Assembly: GCA_016719405.1 (NCBI GenBank)
Contig: JADJZE010000018.1
Coordinates: 186,001 to 250,000 of the forward strand
Length of the DNA: 64,000 nucleotides
Direction: 5' to 3'
Source: Candidatus Aalborgicola lynettensis
GTDB lineage: Bacteria; Pseudomonadota; Gammaproteobacteria; Burkholderiales; Burkholderiaceae_C
Shown one piece after another: positions 37,166 to 46,157 of the stretch. The notes beneath the pieces are model-generated. The model had not been told where the DNA came from, did no database searches, and saw only the letters and a program-made list of their open reading frames with translations. Every line of letters starts with the position of its first letter. The stretch's first letter is position 1. The position numbers and the translations under genes were made by a program.

Positions 37166-38083
37166 ATGCTGGACTCCTACACGCCTTCCGAAGAAGAAAA
37201 TATTGACGATGACGAGGGCCCCTCTGCGTGTGTTGTGGTTTTCAATGCCAACGACCCCAGCGGTGCCGGCGGACTTTCGGCAGACATCACCGCCATCGCT
37301 TCGGTAGGGGCCCATGCGCTGGTCGTCACCACCGGCGCCTATGCCCGAGATACCGCCGAAATTCGCGACCATTTCCCTATGGACGACGAGGCCGTCACCG
37401 AGCAGGCGCGCACCATCTTGGAAGACATCGCAGCACAGGCTTTCAAGGTTGGTTTTGTCGGCAATCCCGAAAACCTGAGTGCAGTGGCGGCCTTGGCTTC
37501 GGACTACTCCGACATCCCGGTCATCACCTACATGCCCGATTTGTCGTGGTGGAGCGAGGACCAAATCGACATCTACCAAGACGCATGCAACGAACTGCTG
37601 CTCCCCCTCACCACCGTGTTGGTTGGAAACCACAGCACCCTGTGCCGCTGGTTATTACCCGACTGGTGCAACCCGCAAAACCCGACCGCGCGGGACATTG
37701 CGCAAGCCGCCAGCGAGTTTGGCGTGTCCTATACGCTGGTGACCGGCATCCCGCTGCCAGATCAATTTATCGACAATACCCTGTGCTCGCCAGAAGCCAT
37801 TTTGTGCAGCGTGCAGTTCGAGCGTTTTGATGCCATGTTCTGCGGTGCGGGCGACACGCTTTCGGCCACCCTTACTGCCCTGATTGCCAGCGGCAGTGAA
37901 CTCACCGAAGCCGTGACCGAAGCCCTGAGTTACCTGGATCGATGCCTTGAAAGCGGCTTTCGCCCTGGCATGGGCAACGTCTTGCCCGACCGTTTTTTCT
38001 GGGCCCATCCGGAAGACGAAGACGATGACGATGCACCCTCTGAATCCACTTTTGAAATTCCCGCCAATGAAACCCGACACTGA
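37166..38083 (+). CDS. thiD: Hydroxymethylpyrimidine / phosphomethylpyrimidine kinase (ThiD family)
   Basis: A 305-residue ribokinase-fold enzyme for the thiamine pyrimidine moiety. The N-terminal substrate loop is NANDPSGAGGLSADITAIAS (about 27-46), with the middle LVVTTGAYARDT. The C-terminal anion-hole region is FCGAGDTLSATLTALIASG (about 231-249). It has an acidic N-terminal extension (SEEENIDDDEG) and an acidic C-terminal tail (HPEDEDDDD) that are not in the E. coli enzyme. Its last 17 bases overlap hemL. Placement beside rubredoxin-pilG is common in Burkholderiales. Kinase activity on the free pyrimidine is inferred from the family. Confidence 0.85.
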   Translation: MLDSYTPSEEENIDDDEGPSACVVVFNANDPSGAGGLSADITAIASVGAHALVVTTGAYARDTAEIRDHFPMDDEAVTEQARTILEDIAAQAFKVGFVGNPENLSAVAALASDYSDIPVITYMPDLSWWSEDQIDIYQDACNELLLPLTTVLVGNHSTLCRWLLPDWCNPQNPTARDIAQAASEFGVSYTLVTGIPLPDQFIDNTLCSPEAILCSVQFERFDAMFCGAGDTLSATLTALIASGSELTEAVTEALSYLDRCLESGFRPGMGNVLPDRFFWAHPEDEDDDDAPSESTFEIPANETRH

Positions 38084-39389
38084 CGGCAACCAGCAACTCT
38101 TTCAGCGCGCACAAAAAGTCATTCCGGGCGGAGTAAATTCGCCGGTACGCGCCTTTAAGGCCGTCGGTGGTACGCCCCGATTTGTGAAACGGGCGCAAGG
38201 TGCGTACTTTTGGGATGCCAATGACCAGCGCTACACCGACTACATCGGCTCCTGGGGCCCCATGATCCTGGGCCACGGTCACCCTGCTGTGGTCGAGGCC
38301 GTGCAAAAGGCCTGCTTGGAGGGTTTCTCCTTCGGTGCACCTACGGAGCGCGAAGTCGAGCTGGCCGAAGAAATTTTGAGCCTGGTGCCGAGCATGGATA
38401 TGGTGCGCCTGGTCAGCAGCGGCACCGAAGCCGGCATGAGTGCCATTCGACTGGCGCGCGGCGCCACGGGCCGCAGCAAGATTCTGAAATTTGAAGGTTG
38501 CTACCACGGACATGCGGACGCGCTGTTGGTGAAGGCCGGCTCCGGTTTGGCCACTTTTGGCCACGCCACCAGCGCGGGTGTACCTGCGGAGGTGGTGCAA
38601 CACACGCTGGTGCTGGAGTACAACAACGTTCAGCAGCTTGAAGAAGCCTTTGGCCTGCACGGCAAAGAGTTGGCTTGCGTAATGATTGAGCCCATTGCTG
38701 GCAACATGAACTTCGTGCGCGCCTCCCTGCCCTTTATGCAGCGCTGCCGCGAACTGTGCACACAACATCGCGCGCTGTTTGTGTTTGACGAGGTCATGAC
38801 CGGTTTTCGGGTCGGCCTGCACAGTGCCCAAGGGGTGTACGCCAAAGCTATTCCCGGCTTTGCTCCCGACATCACGGTGTTGGGAAAGGTCATCGGTGGT
38901 GGCATGCCGCTAGCGGCCTTTGGTGGCAAACGTGCCGTCATGGAACAACTGGCACCCCTGGGCCCGGTCTACCAAGCGGGCACCTTGTCGGGCAACCCGG
39001 TCGCTACCGCCTGCGGACTGGCAACCTTGCGTGAAATCCGCAAGCCCGGATTTTACGAAGAACTGGCGCGCAAGACGCAGAAGCTGATGGCGGGCCTGAA
39101 AGGCGCTGCCGACCAGGCTGGCGTGCCATTTAGCGTGGACTCGGAAGGCGGCATGTTCGGCTTCTTCTTGTTCGATACCTTGCCGCAAAACTACGCCAAG
39201 GTGATGACCACCGATAACAAGCGCTTCAACACCTTCTTCCATGGAATGCTGGAAAAAGGCTTCTACTTTGCACCAGCGCTGTATGAGGCCGGATTCATGA
39301 GCGCAGCGCACACCGATGACGACATTGCAGCAACAGTCGCAGCAGCACAAGACGCGTTTAAATTACTTCATTCCAAACCCAGCTACTGA
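38067..39389 (+). CDS. hemL: Glutamate-1-semialdehyde 2,1-aminomutase
   Basis: A 440-residue PLP enzyme making 5-aminolevulinate for haem. The N-terminal gate is RAQKVIPGGVNSPVRAF. PLP contacts are SSGTEAGMSAIRLARG (about 112-127) and FDEVMTGFRVG. The Schiff-base lysine is in ITVLGKVIGGGMPLAAFGGK (about 275), and YQAGTLSGNPVATACG is also conserved. The start ATG at 38067 gives the usual length; another in-frame ATG lies 13 codons upstream (38028). It overlaps thiD by 17 bases and meets ntrC tail-to-tail with a 7-base overlap. Confidence 0.95.
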   Translation: MKPDTDGNQQLFQRAQKVIPGGVNSPVRAFKAVGGTPRFVKRAQGAYFWDANDQRYTDYIGSWGPMILGHGHPAVVEAVQKACLEGFSFGAPTEREVELAEEILSLVPSMDMVRLVSSGTEAGMSAIRLARGATGRSKILKFEGCYHGHADALLVKAGSGLATFGHATSAGVPAEVVQHTLVLEYNNVQQLEEAFGLHGKELACVMIEPIAGNMNFVRASLPFMQRCRELCTQHRALFVFDEVMTGFRVGLHSAQGVYAKAIPGFAPDITVLGKVIGGGMPLAAFGGKRAVMEQLAPLGPVYQAGTLSGNPVATACGLATLREIRKPGFYEELARKTQKLMAGLKGAADQAGVPFSVDSEGGMFGFFLFDTLPQNYAKVMTTDNKRFNTFFHGMLEKGFYFAPALYEAGFMSAAHTDDDIAATVAAAQDAFKLLHSKPSY

Positions 39390-40999
39390 ATCTTGCGCGT
39401 GATGGTGTTGCGGCCAATGCCCAGCTTGTGTGCGGCCTCAATGCGTCGACCACGGGTGGCGGCCAGGGCGGCATGGATCAGGCGTGACTCAAAACGCCGG
39501 GTCAGTACATCCCACACATCTTCGCGCCCTTCGGCCAAAAGCGCATTGGCTTCGGCTTCGAGTTCGGCTTCCCAGCCCAGCGTTGTATTGCTGGCACCCT
39601 GGGCAATCCCATCAGCGCCCGATAGAGGCGCATCGTCACCAAAGGGAATGGGCATCGCTTCGTAGCCCCTGGCGAGCGAAACCCCAACCGGCAGCGAGGT
39701 TGCGCCCACTGTCGGCACTTGCGCGGCTGCATGCGGCGCCGTATCAGCGGCACTGACACCCAAATCACCGCTGTGCCCCGCAACAGGATTGACTGCGGAC
39801 GCACCGGGCAGCGCGCCATGCGCCGCTTGGACAGCACCCACACCCACCTCGGGCGGCAGGTCTTTGGGCTCAATCACCTGGGCCGGTGCCATGACGGTGA
39901 GCCAGTGGCAGATGTTTTCCAGCTGGCGCACGTTGCCGGGAAAGCCAAAACTCTCTAGCCACGTCAAAGCGGCATCGGAAATGCGCTTGGGCTCCACACC
40001 GAGTTGCTTGGCACTTTGCTGCAAAAAGTGGCGCGTCAGCATGGCAATGTCTTCTTTGCGCTCGCGCAGAGGCGGCAAGCGCAGGCGGATCACGTTCAGG
40101 CGGTGGAACAAATCCTCGCGGAAAGCGCCTTCCTTGACCCGCTGCTCCAGATTCTGGTGTGTGGCGGCAATCACCCGCACATTGGTTTTGACGGCACTGT
40201 GCCCGCCCACACGGTAGAAGTGGCCGTCACTCAAAACGCGCAGCAACCGTGTTTGCAGCTCAAACGGCATGTCGCCAATTTCGTCCAAAAACAAGGTTCC
40301 GCCGTCGGCCTGCTCAAACCGGCCGCGGCGCATGGTCTGCGCACCGGTAAAGGCACCGCGCTCATGGCCAAACAGCTCGCTCTCCAGCAAATCTTTGGGA
40401 ATTGCTGCAGTATTGATAGCAACAAACGGCCCATCGGCGCGCGGTGAGTGCTTGTGCAAGGCGCGGGCGATCAGCTCTTTGCCGGAGCCCGACTCGCCGG
40501 TGACCATGACGGTGACGTTGCTCTGGCTGAGGCGCCCAATGCCACGGAAGACGTCTTGCATTGCCGGGGCCTGGCCCAGCATTTCGGGCGCGTCGACCAT
40601 GCGTTCTTCGGCCACTTCTTCGCGCTGGCTTTCTTCGACGGCACGGCGGATCAGCTCCACCGCCTTGGGCAAATCAAAGGGTTTGGGCAGGTACTCGAAG
40701 GCACCGCCCTGGAAGGCGCTCACCGCACTGTCCAGATCGGAAAACGCCGTCATGATGATGACGGGCAAACCCGGGTGCTTGGCCTTGACTTTGTCCAGCA
40801 ACTCCAGTCCTGAGCCACCGGGCATGCGAATGTCGCTCACCAGCACCTGCGGGGCTTCGTCGTCTGATGCCGTGTTCAGCGCGGCCAGTACGTCGCGGGG
40901 ATTGGAGAAGCTGCGCGTGGGCAGGTGTTCGCGCGCCAAGGCTTTTTCCAGCACGAAGCGGATAGATTGGTCATCGTCTGCTATCCATATCGGCTTCAT
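39383..40999 (-). CDS. ntrC: Nitrogen regulation response regulator NtrC
   Basis: A 538-residue sigma-54 activator. The receiver (1-120) has IADDDQSIRF and the acceptor Asp in VLVSDIRMPGGSG (about 56). The AAA+ domain has Walker A GESGSGKELIARALH, the sigma-54 contact loop GAFTGA in HERGAFTGAQTMRRGRF, and Walker B GGTLFLDEIGDM. The C-terminal Fis-type helix-turn-helix is RRIEAAHKLGIGRNTITRKI. A long Ala/Gly/Pro-rich linker (about 390-470) makes it longer than the E. coli protein (469). It is partnered with ntrB just upstream. Two NtrC-type sites before glnA (44401-44446) are its likely targets. Confidence 0.95.
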   Translation of the reverse strand: MKPIWIADDDQSIRFVLEKALAREHLPTRSFSNPRDVLAALNTASDDEAPQVLVSDIRMPGGSGLELLDKVKAKHPGLPVIIMTAFSDLDSAVSAFQGGAFEYLPKPFDLPKAVELIRRAVEESQREEVAEERMVDAPEMLGQAPAMQDVFRGIGRLSQSNVTVMVTGESGSGKELIARALHKHSPRADGPFVAINTAAIPKDLLESELFGHERGAFTGAQTMRRGRFEQADGGTLFLDEIGDMPFELQTRLLRVLSDGHFYRVGGHSAVKTNVRVIAATHQNLEQRVKEGAFREDLFHRLNVIRLRLPPLRERKEDIAMLTRHFLQQSAKQLGVEPKRISDAALTWLESFGFPGNVRQLENICHWLTVMAPAQVIEPKDLPPEVGVGAVQAAHGALPGASAVNPVAGHSGDLGVSAADTAPHAAAQVPTVGATSLPVGVSLARGYEAMPIPFGDDAPLSGADGIAQGASNTTLGWEAELEAEANALLAEGREDVWDVLTRRFESRLIHAALAATRGRRIEAAHKLGIGRNTITRKIQ

Positions 41000-41023
41000 T
41001 GTGTAATCCCTTGTATTTGGCAG

Positions 41024-42082
41024 TTATGGCAACGGTATCAATATCTTGAAATCCGTACGGCCAGGGACGCTGTCGACTTCGATCAATCCGTGGTGCTGCT
41101 GTACAAAGGTTTGTGCCAATGTCAGTCCCAACCCGGAGCCGCCCTCCCTGCCCGACACCAGCGGATAGAAAATGCGGTCTTTGATCGAATCGGGCACGCC
41201 CGGTCCGTTGTCAATGACATGCAATTCCAATGCCAACCGGTAGCGTTGTTTGCCAAATGTGATTTGCCGGATCACACGGGTCCGAAAAGTCAACTCCGCG
41301 TCACCACCGGCAATGCGCTCAACCAAGGCTTGGCACGCATTGTGGGCAATGTTCAAAACAGTCTGTATCAGCTGTTCGCGGTCGCCACGGAACTCCGGGA
41401 TGGAGATGTCGTAGTCGCGCACCACCCGCAGGCCCCTGGGAAACTCGGCCAGAATCAGCGAGCGCACGCGTTCACACACTTCATGGATATTCACATCGCC
41501 CACCAGATGCGGCCGCCGGTGCGGTGCCAGCAGACGGTCCACCAGGCTTTGCAGGCGATCAGCCTCGTGGATGATGACCTGGGTATATTCGGTCAGCTCG
41601 GGCGAGTCCATTTCCATTTCCAGCAACTGCGCGGCACCCCGAATTCCGCCCAACGGATTCTTGATTTCATGCGCCAGGTTGCGAATCAGCTCTTTGTTGG
41701 TTCGCGCCTGTTCGGCCAAGCGCTCTTCTCGGTCCTGGCGGGTTTGCGATTCTTGCGGGACCAGTTCCACCACCACTTCGTTCACGGTATCGGTGCGGGT
41801 GAGGATCACATGCACCGGAATGGGCTCATGACCCAAGCGCTTGAGCAATGCGTCATATCGCAGCGATGCAAATTCGTTCTCGGTGGTACGTTCCAAGGCG
41901 CTGCGCAACTGCACCGGTTCGGTGAATGCGTCCGTGAAACACGAACCGACAATGGTACGCCGTGAAATACCCAACGCGTCTTCGAGAGCGGCATTGGAAA
42001 AGATGACCGACGCATCCGACCGCACCACGGCGACGAGTGACGCCAGCAGGTCAAACGGCTGAAACCGGCTCGCTGCGTCCAC
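41024..42082 (-). CDS. ntrB: Nitrogen regulation sensor histidine kinase NtrB
   Basis: A 352-residue cytoplasmic kinase/phosphatase for NtrC. A PAS domain (about 10-110; ALEDALGISRRTIVGSC) is followed by the phosphoacceptor helix NLAHEIKNPLGGIRGAAQLL (His about 136) and the ATPase blocks NIAHNACQALVE, VIDNGPGVPDSIKDRIFYPL and GREGGSGLGLTLAQTFVQQH. No membrane segment is present, in line with control by PII proteins. The start lies 5 bp after the end of the DUF4124-like gene, so the two are probably cotranscribed. Confidence 0.94.
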   Translation of the reverse strand: MDAASRFQPFDLLASLVAVVRSDASVIFSNAALEDALGISRRTIVGSCFTDAFTEPVQLRSALERTTENEFASLRYDALLKRLGHEPIPVHVILTRTDTVNEVVVELVPQESQTRQDREERLAEQARTNKELIRNLAHEIKNPLGGIRGAAQLLEMEMDSPELTEYTQVIIHEADRLQSLVDRLLAPHRRPHLVGDVNIHEVCERVRSLILAEFPRGLRVVRDYDISIPEFRGDREQLIQTVLNIAHNACQALVERIAGGDAELTFRTRVIRQITFGKQRYRLALELHVIDNGPGVPDSIKDRIFYPLVSGREGGSGLGLTLAQTFVQQHHGLIEVDSVPGRTDFKILIPLP

Positions 42083-42087
42083 GCCGC

Positions 42088-42585
42088 TTACTTAGGTGTG
42101 GCTGCGCTGCCAACACGCCCCATTTCACGACGAATGCCCGCAATATCGCTCTCGTTCCGGGCAATACTGGCCTTCAGCTCGGCAATACGATCCAGGTACT
42201 TCTGGTGGTTGCGGGTTTCGGGACCTTGTTTCTCGGGCTCACCGTTGTTGTATTCCTTGAGCAACTCCGCCTGTCGGGCCTCAGCCTTCTTGAGTTCGGA
42301 TTCGAGAATCAAACGGGTGTCGGAATCTTTGGCGCGTTGGTCTGCACTGTCCACACGTGGACTGGCACTCCCCGAAGGACTGGCGCTAGCGGCTTTGGGC
42401 TGCGCGCTGGGTCGGTGAGCTTGCACCACCGTCACGTTACCACCCGAGACCAACTTGCAATTGTGCACCTGGGACTCGGGCACCGTGTTGGTGTATTCGT
42501 TACCGCAGCGGTAGATGCGCTCCTGTGCAAAACAGTTGCTACCCAACGCCAAGGCAACAAGGGGAACTAAAAAAACAAATTTCAT
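42088..42585 (-). CDS. Periplasmic DUF4124-like protein with coiled coil
   Basis: A 165-residue exported protein. The signal peptide is MKFVFLVPLVALALGSNCFA. A short DUF4124-like segment follows (QERIYRCGNEYTN, with two Cys that could form a disulfide, and VHNCKLV), then a Ser/Ala/Pro-rich linker. The C-terminal half is predicted coiled coil (ILESELKKAEARQAELLKEY, LDRIAELKASIARNESDIAG). Function is unknown; proteins of this kind are frequent between glnA and ntrB in Burkholderiales. The ATG at 42585 is chosen over two upstream starts because it gives a clean signal peptide. A terminator separates it from glnA, so it should have its own promoter. Confidence 0.75.
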   Translation of the reverse strand: MKFVFLVPLVALALGSNCFAQERIYRCGNEYTNTVPESQVHNCKLVSGGNVTVVQAHRPSAQPKAASASPSGSASPRVDSADQRAKDSDTRLILESELKKAEARQAELLKEYNNGEPEKQGPETRNHQKYLDRIAELKASIARNESDIAGIRREMGRVGSAATPK

Positions 42586-42706
42586 GCTGAATCGAGCCAT
42601 CCAAACCCTAAGTGGCTGACCAGTATGCGCCAAAAAGAGGAAAAACGCCAAGCACCATCCCGGTAAACACCGCTTTGACTGTGGATTGCGACAATTGCTT
42701 GCAAAA

Positions 42707-42732
42707 AAAAGGACGGCCTGTGCCGTCCTTTT
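42707..42732 (-). terminator. Rho-independent terminator of glnA
   Basis: aaaaggacggc-ctgt-gccgtcctttt is an 11-bp stem with a 4-base loop. On the minus strand it is followed by a run of Ts (the aaaaaaaa at 42703-42710). It lies 38 bp after the glnA stop and upstream of the DUF4124-like gene. Confidence 0.9.
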
Positions 42733-42769
42733 CAGGTGTGGAAACCCAACTACCCAAAGGCAGCCAGCA

Positions 42770-44185
42770 TTACAGCGAGAAATACATATCGTACTCGCAA
42801 GGGTGCACTGCCATGCGGAAACGGGTCACTTCGGACATCTTCAGTTCAATGTAGGCATCGAGCATGGAGTCGGTGAAAACGCCGCCCTTGGTAAGGAACG
42901 CACGGTCTTTGTCCAGGTGCTCCAGCGCCTGGTCCAGGCTGTGGCACACGGTTGGGACTTTTGCATCTTCCTCGGGAGGCAGATGGTACAGGTCCTTGGT
43001 AGCCGCTTCGCCGGGGTGAATCTTGTTTTCCACGCCGTCCAAGCCTGCCATCAACAAGGCAGCAAAACCCAGGTAAGGGTTCATCAATGGATCGGGGAAG
43101 CGGGCTTCCACGCGACGGCCTTTGGGGTTTGCCACAAAGGGGATACGGATCGAAGCGGAACGGTTCTTGGCCGAGTACGCCAATTTGACCGGTGCTTCAA
43201 AGTGAGGCACCAGGCGCTTGTAGCTATTGGTTCCGGGATTGGTGATGGCGTTCAGGGCACGGGCGTGCTTGATGATGCCACCGATGTAGTACAGCGCGAA
43301 GTCCGACAGACCGGCATAGCCGTCGCCAGCAAACAGGTTTTTGCCGTCTTTCCATACGGACTGGTGCACGTGCATGCCGGAGCCGTTGTCGCCATGGTAA
43401 GGCTTGGGCATAAAGGTAGCAGTTTTGCCGTAGGCGTTGGCCACGTTGTGGATCACGTACTTTTGCAGCATGGTCCAGTCGGCGCGCTCCACCAGAGTGG
43501 AGAAGCGCGTGCCAATTTCGTTTTGGCCCGCGCCCGCCACTTCGTGGTGGAACACTTCAACGGGGATGCCCAGGGATTCGAGGATCAGGGACATCTCGGC
43601 GCGCATATCTTGCGTGCTGTCGACCGGGGGCACGGGGAAATAACCGCCCTTGACGGTGGGACGGTGGCCGCGGTTGCCGCCTTCGAGTTTGGAACCGGTG
43701 TTCCAGGGCGCTTCGTATTCTTCGATTTCGTAGAAGGTGTTGTTGGGTTCGGTGCTCCAGCGCACGCCGTCAAAAATGAAGAATTCGGGTTCCGGACCAA
43801 AGAAAGCGGTGTCGCCGATTCCGGAGGCCTTGAGATAGGCTTCAGCGCGCTTGGCGATGGAACGCGGATCGCGGTCGTAGGCCTTGCCGTCGGCGGGCTC
43901 CACCACGTCACAGTGCATGATGAGGGTGGTTTCTTCAAAGAAAGGATCGATGTTGGCGGTGTTGGGATCGGGCATGAGCAACATGTCCGAGGCTTCAATG
44001 CCTTTCCAGCCGGCAATAGACGAGCCGTCAAAAGCGTGGCCCGAGGTGAATTTGTCTTCGTCAAAGTGCGAAACAGGCACTGTGGTGTGCTGCTGCTTGC
44101 CGCGGGTATCGGTAAAGCGGAAGTCAACAAACTTGACTTCGTTCTCTTTCACCATCTTGATCACGTCTGCGACGGTCTTGGCCAT
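42770..44185 (-). CDS. glnA: Glutamine synthetase type I
   Basis: A 471-residue dodecameric enzyme that condenses glutamate and ammonia. Conserved parts are FDGSSIAGW (about 54), FFGPEPEFFIFD (about 129), HHEVAGAGQNEIGTRF (about 207), MPKPYHGDNGSGMHVHQS and NRSASIRIP. The adenylylation site lies in KDLYHLPPEE, with Tyr at about 400, so activity is expected to be controlled by GlnE. The ATG at 44185 follows AGGAG by eight bases; an adjacent TTG upstream is rejected. Upstream lie a sigma-54 promoter (44234-44249) and two NtrC-type sites. Confidence 0.97.
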   Translation of the reverse strand: MAKTVADVIKMVKENEVKFVDFRFTDTRGKQQHTTVPVSHFDEDKFTSGHAFDGSSIAGWKGIEASDMLLMPDPNTANIDPFFEETTLIMHCDVVEPADGKAYDRDPRSIAKRAEAYLKASGIGDTAFFGPEPEFFIFDGVRWSTEPNNTFYEIEEYEAPWNTGSKLEGGNRGHRPTVKGGYFPVPPVDSTQDMRAEMSLILESLGIPVEVFHHEVAGAGQNEIGTRFSTLVERADWTMLQKYVIHNVANAYGKTATFMPKPYHGDNGSGMHVHQSVWKDGKNLFAGDGYAGLSDFALYYIGGIIKHARALNAITNPGTNSYKRLVPHFEAPVKLAYSAKNRSASIRIPFVANPKGRRVEARFPDPLMNPYLGFAALLMAGLDGVENKIHPGEAATKDLYHLPPEEDAKVPTVCHSLDQALEHLDKDRAFLTKGGVFTDSMLDAYIELKMSEVTRFRMAVHPCEYDMYFSL

Positions 44186-44233
44186 CAAATACTCCTGTTA
44201 CACGGTTGTAAAAAAATCTCGCAGTGCCCATAT

Positions 44234-44249
44234 TGCAGTTTTTGTGCCA
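44234..44249 (-). promoter_or_regulatory. Sigma-54 promoter of glnA
   Basis: On the minus strand: TGGCAC-AAAAA-CTGCA. The -24 (TGGCAC) and -12 (TGC) elements have the exact spacing of the sigma-54 consensus TGGCAC-N5-TTGCA. It lies about 50 bp before the glnA start codon. Confidence 0.88.
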
Positions 44250-44400
44250 CAAACTGGGTTTTCCGCAATTTTTGGTAAAGCGCGCTATTTTGCCTTGAGA
44301 AAGACCCGGTTTTCCTGACACACGGCAAAGTCACCGAATCGGCGCACGGGCATGCTTTCTACGCCCGTACAGAATGCACCAGAATAGGATTATGGGAGCA

Positions 44401-44446
44401 TGCATCAAATTTGTGCATCACTGTCTAAATGCACCGCATTGGTGCA
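44401..44446. promoter_or_regulatory. Two NtrC enhancer sites
   Basis: tgcaccgcattggtgca (44430-44446) is a perfect match to the NtrC dyad TGCACC-N5-GGTGCA. tgcatcaaatttgtgca (44401-44417) is a close second site, 29 bp away centre to centre, about three helical turns. They lie about 150-200 bp upstream of the sigma-54 promoter and inside the last codons of the EI24 gene. Confidence 0.85.
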
Positions 44447-45289
44447 AACAGAAAACCAAGGGCTGACCGAATCGGTCTTGGAGGACGCCACCACAGCTTC
44501 AGCACGCAAGGCGTGCAGTGCCGCCAAGCAATAATGGGAAAACCACAGCGACGCAAACGCAAACACCAGTGTGTAAATCCAGATCGCCACCGGCACCAGA
44601 ATCACAAACATGGTGGCAAATAACACCCCTGAGGCCCACACCAGGCTGGGCACCGCACCCAAGTAGCCCGACACCACCCCGATGGTGAGCAGCCACCCCC
44701 GGTGGCGGCGAAAAATAACCCGACGCTCGGCCTTGCTGGCGTGATCTGCCAGTGCATCAAACACCATGACGCGGTAGGTAAGCCAGCCCCAAATCAGGGG
44801 TGGCAAAACCAGAATCAAGGGCGGAACCAACCACAGCGGGCTCGACACCACCAACGCCGCCAGAGCCAGCGCGGTCGAACCGAGCGACCATAAAATCCCC
44901 ACTACCATGGAGCCACCCTGTTTGCGCTCCAAGTGCGGGTATCGATTGCGCGCCACCAGTTGCACCAGTGCCGGCGTCATCAACACGGCCACCAGCAAAA
45001 GCGAGCACACAACGATGACCGGTGTGACGGCAATAACCACGATCAGCGGCCCGGCCACCACCTTGAACCGCCCCACCCCCATGGCGTCAAGCCAACCCCA
45101 GATCTGGTTGAATAAGGGAGAAGACTCCAGCACGGCACGTATCCATTGCAGGGCCGGCTCCCAGTAGAAAAATCCCAGCCCAAGGGCCACACCGACCATC
45201 AAAATCAAGGGCAAAAACGACAGCAAGATGACGCGCGGGTGCAGACAATACGCCAGCGCGCGCCAAAACGAGTCAAAAAACAGTTTCAT
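44405..45289 (-). CDS. EI24 / CysZ-like membrane protein
   Basis: A 294-residue integral membrane protein with about six hydrophobic helices (LSFLPLILMVGVALGLGFF, VIAVTPVIVVCSLLLVAVLM, ALALAALVVSSPLW, LVPPLILVLPPLIWGWLTYR, FATMFVILVPVAIWIYTLVF). The motif WLTYRVMVFDALADHAS is typical of EI24-domain proteins, which include the sulfate permease CysZ. The substrate here is unknown. ATG 45289 is preferred to one two codons upstream. The last dozen codons (CTNAVHLDSDAQI) contain the NtrC sites for glnA, so this C-terminus may be shaped by regulation rather than by protein function. Confidence 0.8.
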   Translation of the reverse strand: MKLFFDSFWRALAYCLHPRVILLSFLPLILMVGVALGLGFFYWEPALQWIRAVLESSPLFNQIWGWLDAMGVGRFKVVAGPLIVVIAVTPVIVVCSLLLVAVLMTPALVQLVARNRYPHLERKQGGSMVVGILWSLGSTALALAALVVSSPLWLVPPLILVLPPLIWGWLTYRVMVFDALADHASKAERRVIFRRHRGWLLTIGVVSGYLGAVPSLVWASGVLFATMFVILVPVAIWIYTLVFAFASLWFSHYCLAALHALRAEAVVASSKTDSVSPWFSVCTNAVHLDSDAQI

Positions 45290-45322
45290 ACGCACAAAGC
45301 CACACTGTTCATGGGGGGCAGG

Positions 45323-46144
45323 TCACGATCCATGGGCCGCGATCCAGGCTTGGTAGGCAGGGTGCTCACGCAACGTTTGAAAACAAAAACCCTTGGCCTT
45401 GAGCCCCACCAACAGCGGCTCCAGCACGCCACTGGCCCACGGCTCCTTGCGCCCGGCTGTGCCCAGAGTGGCCAGCAGAATGTCGCCGCTGCGCACGTCA
45501 CGCAAGGCCTTGTTCAACAACACATCGTTGCTGAACCGTTCGCTGGGCAAGGTGTCACCCAGCACGCCCGTGGCAGACCACCCGACATGGGCGTAGCCGC
45601 AGGCACCGGCACTCTCCAATAGCCGTTTGGATGTTTTGCCGCCAGGCGCACGAAACAATGGCAAGGTTTTTTTACCCGTGAAATCCTGCAAGCGCTCGGC
45701 AGCATACGTGATTTGCGCACAGTACTTGGCCGCATCCCAAGTGAACTCGCGCCCGGCCAGAGCCCCCACCGAGGGTTGAACACGAAACCGCCGATCCACC
45801 CCGGGCAGGTCACCGTGCCAGACCACACGGTCATAGGTGTTGGACGCGAATTCGTGTCCTTCTGCAGCGCGCGCCTTCCACCAGGGTGCCCAGTAGTTGC
45901 CCAAGCTGCCGTCGCCTTGCGTCGTGCGCTCGTTTGCAGCAAAAAAAGTGGCACGCACTCCCTGTCGCTTGAGCGCGGCGGCCACCACAGGCGCTGCCTC
46001 CATGTTGCCAGCCTCAAACGTAAGGTACAGCGGATTTTGACAGGCATTTTGGGCTATTGCGCACGCTGGACATGCGGAAAATGCTATAAATAGCATAGCA
46101 AACTGAAATCCAGGCCGGGTCGAAAGTGAGAGGCGACGATGCAT
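45323..46144 (-). CDS. Polysaccharide deacetylase-like protein with lost catalytic motifs
   Basis: A 273-residue exported NodB-fold protein with signal peptide (MHRRLSLSTRPGFQFAMLFI, cleavage near AIAQN). The family motifs are recognisable but altered at the metal ligands and catalytic residues. TFDTG/TFDDG is TFEAGN (about 43). The HTxxH motif is NTYDR (about 103). The late LLAHLG His is Thr in LLATLG (about 225). The RAPGGK block (about 165) is kept. The reading frame is complete, so this is a whole protein that has probably lost deacetylase activity. It starts 13 bp after the rsuA stop, likely one transcript. Confidence 0.8.
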   Translation of the reverse strand: MHRRLSLSTRPGFQFAMLFIAFSACPACAIAQNACQNPLYLTFEAGNMEAAPVVAAALKRQGVRATFFAANERTTQGDGSLGNYWAPWWKARAAEGHEFASNTYDRVVWHGDLPGVDRRFRVQPSVGALAGREFTWDAAKYCAQITYAAERLQDFTGKKTLPLFRAPGGKTSKRLLESAGACGYAHVGWSATGVLGDTLPSERFSNDVLLNKALRDVRSGDILLATLGTAGRKEPWASGVLEPLLVGLKAKGFCFQTLREHPAYQAWIAAHGS

Positions 46145-46157
46145 GGGGTATTCCTTC

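Noticed and set aside
46060..46110. ctataaatagcatagc as another copy of the dispersed palindrome
   Set aside because: Only the AT-rich core resembles it; the ttgcgca/tgcgcaa arms are absent.
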